A stretch of DNA of 10,830 nucleotides from Pedobacter sp. UBA4863. Lineage in GTDB: Bacteria > Bacteroidota > Bacteroidia > Sphingobacteriales > Sphingobacteriaceae. The notes under the pieces were generated by a model that had not been told where the DNA came from, ran no database searches, and saw only the letters and a program-made list of their open reading frames with translations. The position numbers and the translations under genes are program-made. The DNA lies in assembly GCF_002399615.1 (NCBI RefSeq), contig NZ_DHDZ01000025.1, positions 38,454-49,283 on the forward strand, given 5' to 3'. Positions 6,194 through 10,830 of this stretch are shown here, in pieces (the stretch's first letter is position 1; each line of letters begins with the position of its first letter).

Positions 6194-7474
6194 TTATAAT
6201 TTATTCACATAAGAAGTGATATAATTAGCTCTTTTTCTTAGGTAAGTTTTAAGGTCTTTTTTAATTTCTGGAAAATTACTTGCAAATGGAGCCCATTCTG
6301 TATCATAATGCCACCTATCAGCTTTCCAACGCTCAAGGTCTTTGGTTTGAGATACCCTAATAGAAGCAGCATATTGTTCAATATATTTCAATAACTCATC
6401 GAAATTATTGTTTTTGTAATTGGTCCAAGTAGATTTGTATAGGTTTTTAACCTCTGGGTCGTTTAAAAACCTGCTGAAAAATACTACACCTTTATTGGTA
6501 TCTCCAGATTTTAAAAGAGGATTGTCTGTGCTATATGTAAAGTACTTGCGATTACCATCATCTAAACCAAAACCCCAATCAAAATCCCAAACAGGCCCCA
6601 GGGTGTATTTACCTCCTTTTGCTTTGTGCATATAAACACTTTTAGGGTGTTTTATTTCTAGATTTGCTGTTAGGTTATAAACAATAAGGTAGTTTACTAA
6701 TTGTTGCTTGTCAAAATAGTTTCCGTAATTATTATTTGGGAAATCTGATCTTTTGAGCAACGCTTCAAAATCCAAAAATTCTTGCTTAATGGTATTAAAC
6801 TGCTCTTGAGTTTCTATGTCTGGAGATTTAACCATTACTGGCAAACTGTACCCAGTAGAAATAAATTGCCAATCTTCATCATAATTTGTATCCAATTCCA
6901 ATAGCACACCATCTTTACCAATATTTACTCTTCCGTCTTTTACTTCTATTTGTTGGGTAAGCGTATAGTTGCCAGCGTATTTGCCGTTAATGGTTACATC
7001 AACAGGTATAATTGTATTGGTATAAGGCATGCCTAATTGCTGTCCAATTTTCATGGCCACGGCATTGGTCATAAATGTATAATCTTGCCAATTAGCTAAT
7101 AATACCCAATCTTTTGCAGATTTTAACCCTAGTACCGAAGCAGCAGCATCCAATTTAATGCGGTAAGGTTTTTTTGGCTTATTCCAGGTGCTGTTACCAC
7201 GACCTTTTATGCGCATTGTACTTGCTACAAGATCAGCATTTACGGCATTGCCCTTAATATGTACAGTGCCATTAATATAGTCATCTTTACTCACTATTTC
7301 TGCGTTCTCTGCTGTTTCGATATAAATATGAGGAATAACCGCTGAAACACTTTCGTCTAATTGGGCTTGTTCTATAATAATTTCCTCTTCTGGTTCTGAG
7401 ACTGTTGGAGTTTTCTTACATGAATAAGTAGCTAATACAATAAAAGATAGAAGAAGGTTAAGTTTAAATTTCAT
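6194..7474 (-). CDS. CotH kinase family lipoprotein
   Basis: A 426-residue secreted protein. The N-terminus MKFKLNLLLSFIVLATYSCKK is a lipoprotein signal peptide with the acylated cysteine at residue 19, so the mature protein should be anchored in the envelope. The acidic linker (about 26-41) leads into the CotH kinase-like domain: MRIKGRGNSTWNKPKKPYRI (87-106), KDWVLLANWQD (121-131), the YAGNYTLTQQIEVKDGRV block (166-183), NLEIKHPKSVYMH (271-283) and VWDFDWGFGLDDG (295-307), the last holding the conserved acidic residues of the atypical kinase fold. In Bacillus spores CotH phosphorylates coat proteins; Bacteroidota members are not assigned a substrate. The gene is alone, between its own terminator and the groEL terminator. 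ATG at 7474 is supported by the signal peptide. Confidence 0.9.
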   Translation of the reverse strand: MKFKLNLLLSFIVLATYSCKKTPTVSEPEEEIIIEQAQLDESVSAVIPHIYIETAENAEIVSKDDYINGTVHIKGNAVNADLVASTMRIKGRGNSTWNKPKKPYRIKLDAAASVLGLKSAKDWVLLANWQDYTFMTNAVAMKIGQQLGMPYTNTIIPVDVTINGKYAGNYTLTQQIEVKDGRVNIGKDGVLLELDTNYDEDWQFISTGYSLPVMVKSPDIETQEQFNTIKQEFLDFEALLKRSDFPNNNYGNYFDKQQLVNYLIVYNLTANLEIKHPKSVYMHKAKGGKYTLGPVWDFDWGFGLDDGNRKYFTYSTDNPLLKSGDTNKGVVFFSRFLNDPEVKNLYKSTWTNYKNNNFDELLKYIEQYAASIRVSQTKDLERWKADRWHYDTEWAPFASNFPEIKKDLKTYLRKRANYITSYVNKL

Positions 7475-7509
7475 TTCGATTTTAATTAAAAATGGGGCAT
7501 GTGAATCAT

Positions 7510-7546
7510 GGGGATGCTACTCAACACATTGAGTTTGTATTTCCCC
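7510..7546 (-). promoter_or_regulatory. Nested hairpin in the upstream region of the CotH-family gene
   Basis: ACTCAA-CACA-TTGAGT (7519-7534) is a perfect 6-base hairpin, enclosed by GGGGA (7510-7514) and TCCCC (7542-7546), which can pair around it. It begins 36 bases before the ATG, where the mRNA leader would be. It may be a leader structure or an operator; no known riboswitch consensus was recognised. The remainder of the 314-base gap 7475-7788 holds a spaced inverted repeat and the groEL terminator. Confidence 0.35.
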
Positions 7547-7620
7547 TGTTTTATAATTGGATTTTTAAATGGATTTGCTTCTAAAAGGTTTGATTAGCGT
7601 TTTTAGATTAGTTTAAAGGG

Positions 7621-7670
7621 TTGTTTTATCATATTAGACAACTATTGAACCATAAAAAGAGATAAAACAA
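7621..7670. repeat. Spaced 10-base inverted repeat TTGTTTTATC / GATAAAACAA
   Basis: TTGTTTTATC (7621-7630) is exactly inverted as GATAAAACAA (7661-7670), with a 30-base AT-rich spacer. It directly abuts the groEL terminator. It could extend the terminator structure, be two half-sites of a regulator of the CotH-family gene, or be chance in AT-rich DNA. Confidence 0.35.
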
Positions 7671-7707
7671 AAAATCCCTCAAAACTTTCGCCTTGAGGGA
7701 TTTTTTT
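7668..7707 (-). terminator. Rho-independent terminator of the groES-groEL operon
   Basis: AAATCCCTCAA (7672-7682) pairs with TTGAGGGATTT (7693-7703) around a 10-base loop. On the groEL strand the stem is followed by a T tract, and on the other strand by T7 as well, so it could work in both directions. It lies about 85 bases after the groEL stop codon. Confidence 0.85.
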
Positions 7708-7788
7708 ATAAGGTTAAAGACTAAATGAGAAAGCTTAAAGCTTATCCAAATTGCTTTAGTCTTTTAGCTTTGACCTTTTCGCTATTTA

Positions 7789-9426
7789 TTACATCATGCC
7801 GCCCATGCCGCCGCCCATTGGTGGGTGTGCATGACCTGCGTCTGCTGCTTCTGGCTCATCTGCTAAAACAACTTCTGTAGTTAACAACATTGCTGCAATT
7901 GAAGCTGCGTTTTCTAATGCTACACGAGATACTTTAGTTGGGTCTATTACACCAGCACCAATTAAGTTCTCATAAACATCTGTACGTGCATTGTAACCGA
8001 AATCGGCTTTGCCTTCTTTTACTTTTTGTACTACGATAGAACCTTCGATACCTGCGTTTTCACAGATTTGACGCAATGGTTCTTCGATAGCACGTTTAAC
8101 GATAGCGATACCAGTAGTTTCGTCTTCGTTAGCACCTTTTAGGTTGGCTAAAGCTTCTACCGCACGGATGAAAGCAACACCACCACCAGCAACGATACCT
8201 TCTTCTACAGCAGCACGTGTAGCGTGTAGAGCATCGTCAACACGGTCTTTTTTCTCTTTCATCTCTACTTCCGAAGCAGCGCCTACGTAAAGTACAGCTA
8301 CACCGCCAGAAAGTTTAGCTAAACGCTCTTGTAACTTTTCTTTATCGTAATCAGAAGTAGTTGTCTCAATTTGAGCTTTAATTTGGCCCACACGAGCTTT
8401 AATGTCTTCTGTTTTACCAGCACCGTTAATTACGGTAGTGTTGTCTTTGTCGATTACTACTTTTTCTGCAGTACCTAAGTAAGAAAGATCTGCATTTTCT
8501 AATTTATAACCTCTTTCTTCAGAAATTACTGTACCGCCAGTTAAGATAGCGATGTCTTCTAACATTGCTTTTCTTCTGTCGCCAAAGCCTGGAGCTTTAA
8601 CAGCAGCCACTTTTAGCGAGCCACGGATTTTGTTTACTACCAAAGTAGCTAGTGCTTCGCCATCTAGGTCTTCAGCAATAATTAAAAGTGGTTTACCAGT
8701 TTGTACTGTTTTTTCCAATACTGGCAACAATTCTTTCATGTTGCTGATTTTTTTGTCGTAGATCAAGATGAAAGGAGTATCTAACTCGGCTTCCATTTTA
8801 TCAGCGTTGGTTACAAAGTATGGAGAAAGATAACCTCTATCGAATTGCATACCTTCAACAGTTTTTACTTCTGTTTCAGTACCTTTTGCTTCTTCAACTG
8901 TAATTACACCATCTTTACCCACTTTTTGCATGGCTTCTGCAATTAACGAACCGATCACCTCGTCGTTGTTAGCAGAAATTGAAGCTACTTGTTTAATTTT
9001 GTTGTTGTCTTCGCCTACGGTTTGCGATTGAGTTTTTAGGTTCTCTACCACTGCTGTAACCGCTTTGTCGATACCGCGTTTCAAATCCATTGGATTTGCA
9101 CCAGCAGCAACGTTTTTAATACCCGCAGTAACAATTGCCTGCGCCAATACGGTAGCAGTAGTTGTTCCATCGCCTGCAATATCAGCAGTTTTAGAAGCTA
9201 CTTCTTTTACCATTTGCGCACCCATGTTTTCAATGGGGTCTTTCAAATCGATTTCTTTAGCTACCGAAACACCGTCTTTAGTGATTGCCGGAGAACCAAA
9301 TTTTTTATCGATAATTACATTACGTCCTTTTGGACCTAAAGTTACTTTTACTGCGTTTGCTAGCGTGTCAACACCTTTTTTCAGTGCGTCGCGAGCCTCA
9401 ACGTTATATCTTACTTGTTTTGCCAT
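7789..9426 (-). CDS. groEL: 60 kDa chaperonin GroEL
   Basis: The ATP-dependent folding chaperonin: two seven-membered rings that enclose unfolded proteins under a GroES lid. The 545-residue length is standard. Visible signatures are TLGPKGRNVIIDKKFGSP (29-46), the ATP site AGDGTTTATVLAQAI (84-98, catalytic Asp86), AEDLDGEALATLVVNKIRG in the apical domain, GDRRKAMLEDIAILTGG, the AAVEEGIVAGGG signature in the second equatorial half, and a flexible Gly/Met tail, PPMGGGMGGMM, that projects into the cavity. The ATG at 9424-9426 is the conserved MAKQ start. It follows groES by 103 bases on the same strand, the normal operon order, and ends before a clear terminator. Only one copy is seen here. Codon use appears optimised, as expected for an abundant protein. 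Confidence 0.99.
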   Translation of the reverse strand: MAKQVRYNVEARDALKKGVDTLANAVKVTLGPKGRNVIIDKKFGSPAITKDGVSVAKEIDLKDPIENMGAQMVKEVASKTADIAGDGTTTATVLAQAIVTAGIKNVAAGANPMDLKRGIDKAVTAVVENLKTQSQTVGEDNNKIKQVASISANNDEVIGSLIAEAMQKVGKDGVITVEEAKGTETEVKTVEGMQFDRGYLSPYFVTNADKMEAELDTPFILIYDKKISNMKELLPVLEKTVQTGKPLLIIAEDLDGEALATLVVNKIRGSLKVAAVKAPGFGDRRKAMLEDIAILTGGTVISEERGYKLENADLSYLGTAEKVVIDKDNTTVINGAGKTEDIKARVGQIKAQIETTTSDYDKEKLQERLAKLSGGVAVLYVGAASEVEMKEKKDRVDDALHATRAAVEEGIVAGGGVAFIRAVEALANLKGANEDETTGIAIVKRAIEEPLRQICENAGIEGSIVVQKVKEGKADFGYNARTDVYENLIGAGVIDPTKVSRVALENAASIAAMLLTTEVVLADEPEAADAGHAHPPMGGGMGGMM

Positions 9427-9460
9427 TGCTTAATTTTGTTTGAAAGTTTTAATGTTTTAA

Positions 9461-9480
9461 AGTTGAAAGGTTTTTCAACT
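9461..9480 (-). other. Small hairpin between groES and groEL
   Basis: AGTTGAAA-GGTT-TTTCAACT is a perfect 8-base stem with a four-base loop in the 103-base groES-groEL spacer. It has no clean T tract following it on the operon strand. It may adjust relative expression or mRNA stability of the two genes. The spacer also carries repeated AACATT-like units (9492-9525). Confidence 0.4.
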
Positions 9481-9529
9481 ACTAATCAATTAACATTGCA
9501 ACATTTTAACGTTACAACATTTCAATTTT

Positions 9530-9808
9530 TTATCCAATTACCGCGTAAATATCAGCTTCACGCATAATTAAATACTCTTTTCCTTCGTGAGATACTTCTG
9601 TACCGGCAAATTTGCCGTAAAGTACCGTGTCTCCAACTTTTACAGTCATTGGTTCATCTTTTTTACCAGCGCCAACCGCAAGTATTGTACCTTGTTGAGG
9701 TTTTTCTTTTGCAGTATCAGGAATATAGATGCCTGAAGCTGTTTTTTCTTCAGCAGGAGCAGCTTCTACTACGATTCTGTCTCCAATAGGTTTTAAATTT
9801 AAAGCCAT
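9530..9808 (-). CDS. groES: 10 kDa co-chaperonin GroES
   Basis: The heptameric lid of the GroEL cavity, cytoplasmic. The 92-residue length is normal. It shows the LKPIGDRIVVE first strand (5-15), the mobile loop that contacts GroEL (EEKTASGIYIPDTAKEKPQQ, about 20-39), GTILAVGAGKKD, VKVGDTVLYGKFAGTEV and the closing EYLIMREADIYAVI strand. The ATG at 9806-9808 begins MALNLKPIGDR, the expected start. It is first in the operon with groEL. No CIRCE element (TTAGCACTC-N9-GAGTGCTAA) was found upstream; instead there are TGTCAG/CTGACA palindromes that may serve heat-shock control. Confidence 0.98.
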   Translation of the reverse strand: MALNLKPIGDRIVVEAAPAEEKTASGIYIPDTAKEKPQQGTILAVGAGKKDEPMTVKVGDTVLYGKFAGTEVSHEGKEYLIMREADIYAVIG

Positions 9809-9891
9809 AACTCTAATAATATTATTTTGATTTTAAAATGTTTAAATTAACAGTAAACCCATTATCAGTTTTTATGCCAATAGGTTTTGTG

Positions 9892-9957
9892 CCGACAAAT
9901 TTGCACAGCTTGTCAGTTGGGCTAAAGTTAAGCGTATTTTTTGGTGTCAGACTGACA
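9892..9957 (-). promoter_or_regulatory. Candidate heat-shock control region of groES-groEL
   Basis: A perfect palindrome, TGTCAG-A-CTGACA, lies at 9945-9957. A further TGTCAG is at 9911-9916, and CCGACA, one mismatch from the half-site, is at 9892-9897. All lie 84 to 149 bases upstream of the groES start, where promoter and operator are expected. A strict TAnnTTTG -7 element was not found here, so an alternative promoter type is possible. Function is inferred from position. Confidence 0.45.
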
Positions 9958-10019
9958 GAGTGAATAACGAAAATAACGTAGAAATTTCAGATTTTAGCAG
10001 CGCAATTGCAGCAGCATCT

Positions 10020-10127
10020 ATTTGCGGAAAGTCCCGCCATCCGCTTTATCCCGATGAATCGGGATGCTCGCCGCTGTCGGGGCTATTTAACAACAGACTT
10101 ACGAAGTTTATCAGTCTTCGTAAGTCT
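10020..10127. repeat. Intergenic palindromic repeat cluster
   Basis: Two perfect hairpins stand side by side: ATCCCGAT-GA-ATCGGGAT (10048-10065) and AGACTTACGAAG (10095-10106) with CTTCGTAAGTCT (10116-10127) around a nine-base loop. Between and before them are GC-rich stretches (GTCCCGCC, GCCGCTGTCGGGGC) unlike the AT-rich surroundings. The short open reading frame that crosses it on the plus strand is a by-product of the palindromes. This resembles dispersed intergenic repeats of Sphingobacteriaceae as I remember them; copy number was not checked. The rest of the 505-base gap 9809-10313 holds the groES upstream sites, one ATTACAAAT unit and the terminator of the small lipoprotein gene. Confidence 0.5.
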
Positions 10128-10211
10128 TTGGTGGTGCAAGGGCTCTTCGCAGTTTACAGCGCTTGAAACTCTATTGTAGGTTTTCGTTTGGAGTTTAATA
10201 AATGAATTAAA

Positions 10212-10250
10212 ATGCTTCGATACTGGTGCTGCATTACAAATGTCTAACAG
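10212..10250. repeat. Third ATTACAAAT palindromic repeat unit
   Basis: CATT-ACA-AATG (10232-10242) sits in a context that matches the unit at 6099-6123: TTCGATA upstream, and ATTACAAATGTC-AACAG with one difference in 18. The two copies differ by an insertion of about ten bases between TTCGATA and ATTACAAAT. Both lie just beyond the terminator of a minus-strand gene. Confidence 0.5.
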
Positions 10251-10268
10251 TAATATTAGGCCTGAATC

Positions 10269-10295
10269 AAAAAAGCTTCACCATGAAAGTGAAGC
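10269..10295 (-). terminator. Terminator of the small lipoprotein gene
   Basis: GCTTCAC (10275-10281) pairs with GTGAAGC (10289-10295) around a seven-base loop. On the minus strand the stem is followed by six T residues. It lies about 20 bases after the stop codon of the broken lipoprotein gene. Confidence 0.75.
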
Positions 10296-10313
10296 CTTTT
10301 AATTATGTTCTGC

Positions 10314-10723
10314 TTAGTGCTTTTTAAATGTAGATTCGTATTTGTAATTATGGGTTGCTCCGTTTATTGTTTCTGTGTCTTCGTCAATAAGTACAAACTC
10401 GCTTTTCGAATTCCATCTTAAAGTATTGACTTCTTTGTCACCATCTTTATCAATAATGGTAATAGAATTGTCGGTAGCTGTAAAAGTACCTTCGCCATCT
10501 AATTTGCCATCTTCGTAAACCTTATATCTATTTTCTTCAAACACAATGTAAAGATCGCCACATCATAAGTGTGAGAATATTCAGACGTAACAGTACCATT
10601 TACACGTGTTACATCAAGGTCTTTAGCTAAATCCCACCTTCCCTTTAATTTGTCTTCTGAGTCTTTTTTACATGCAGTTAAAGTTGTAACTGCAACAAAT
10701 AAAATTAGTAATACTTTTTTCAT
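10314..10723 (-). pseudogene. Small lipoprotein (lipocalin-like?), broken by one frameshift
   Basis: From the ATG at 10723 the frame reads MKKVLLILFVAVTTLTACKK, a lipoprotein signal peptide with the lipidation cysteine at residue 18, then KLKGRWDLAKDLDVTRVNGT and SHTYDV. At about 10557-10558 the frame is lost. The other frame continues with GDLYIVFEENRYKVYEDGKL, GEGTFTATDNSITIIDKDGD and a C-terminal strand ending YKYESTFKK at 10314. One missing base (within GTG-GC-GAT) joins them into about 136 residues. The LKGRW opening and alternating strand pattern suggest a lipocalin-like small secreted protein of Bacteroidota; that family name is tentative. Promoter and terminator look intact, so the mutation is recent or is a sequencing error. 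No partner gene is visible in the window. Confidence 0.7.
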
Positions 10724-10741
10724 GCTTGTTCGTTTTTTACG

Positions 10742-10772
10742 CAAAGGTATATTGTAGCAAAATGACAGGCAA
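10742..10772 (-). promoter_or_regulatory. Bacteroidota-type promoter of the small lipoprotein gene
   Basis: On the minus strand TTG (10770-10772) and TACCTTTG (10742-10749) are separated by exactly 20 bases, matching the Bacteroidota primary sigma consensus TTG-N19-21-TAnnTTTG. Transcription would begin around 10737, about 14 bases before the ATG at 10723. This also argues against the earlier in-frame TTG at 10744. Confidence 0.7.
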
Positions 10773-10788
10773 TACCTAAAAATAGGTA
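10773..10788. promoter_or_regulatory. Palindrome TACCTA-AAAA-TAGGTA next to the -33 element
   Basis: A perfect 6-base inverted repeat with a four-A spacer begins immediately upstream of the -33 TTG of the lipoprotein promoter. The placement fits an activator or repressor operator. The cognate regulator is unknown. Confidence 0.4.
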
Positions 10789-10810
10789 ATTTGATAGTTT
10801 TAAAAAGAAA

Positions 10811-10830
10811 AGGGGCTGTCTCAAAAGTAG
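10811..10830. mobile_element. Possible insertion-sequence end at the window edge
   Basis: The last bases, GGGGCTGTCTCAAAAGTAG, resemble terminal inverted repeats of some Bacteroidota insertion sequences (a GGCTGTCTCAAAAGT-type end, from memory). Only one end would be inside the window and no transposase is visible, so this is tentative. Confidence 0.35.

Noticed and set aside
8552..9433. Plus-strand reading frames opposite groEL (8552-8761 and 9065-9433)
   Set aside because: They are antisense shadows of the strongly conserved groEL coding frame, with Ser/Pro/Thr-rich composition typical of reverse frames.
9809..9960. CIRCE/HrcA operator before groES
   Set aside because: Looked for TTAGCACTC-N9-GAGTGCTAA and found no match; only the TGTCAG/CTGACA palindromes are present.
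9960..10166. 68-codon plus-strand reading frame upstream of groES
   Set aside because: It starts with GTG, reads through the palindromic repeats and has no family resemblance; its content is explained by the repeats.

Overview
The window looks like chromosomal DNA of a Bacteroidota bacterium, most likely a Sphingobacteriaceae member close to Pedobacter. This is an inference from the protein flavour (a GroEL ending in Met/Gly repeats, a CotH-type lipoprotein, small SCKK/ACKK-type lipoproteins), the AT-rich DNA, the lack of clear Shine-Dalgarno sequences and at least one good Bacteroidota-type promoter (TTG-N20-TACCTTTG). No tRNA, rRNA, CRISPR array or complete insertion sequence was seen.

Layout. 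31-642 (+) is a PaiB-like FMN-binding protein. 643-855 holds a MITE-like palindromic element. 856-2283 (-) is an iron-sulfur L-serine ammonia-lyase. 2315-3028 (-) is an HTH/S24 LexA-like repressor. Divergent from it, 3137-5246 (+) is a compact three-gene operon: two tandem paralogues of unknown function, then a protein with a degenerate nucleotidyltransferase-like N-terminus and a HEPN-like C-terminus. It meets the convergent mgtC-like gene (5253-5915, -) with a 6-base gap. 6194-7474 (-) is a CotH-kinase-family lipoprotein with a strong terminator. 7789-9808 (-) is the groES-groEL operon with its own terminator. 9809-10313 is a 505-base intergenic region with a possible heat-shock operator and several palindromic repeats. 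10314-10723 (-) is a small lipoprotein gene broken by one frameshift but still carrying an intact-looking promoter and terminator. The last bases resemble the end of an insertion sequence.

The most interesting part is the repressor plus divergent operon (2315-5246). Its four genes look like one accessory cassette set between housekeeping genes: the repressor probably controls itself and the operon through palindromes in the 108-base divergent region, the two paralogues are probably partners or duplicated effectors, and the HEPN-like protein gives the module a toxin/RNA-binding or defence flavour. That function is a hypothesis; none of it is shown by the sequence alone. The intergenic DNA is rich in small palindromic repeats, three of which share an ATTACAAAT core.
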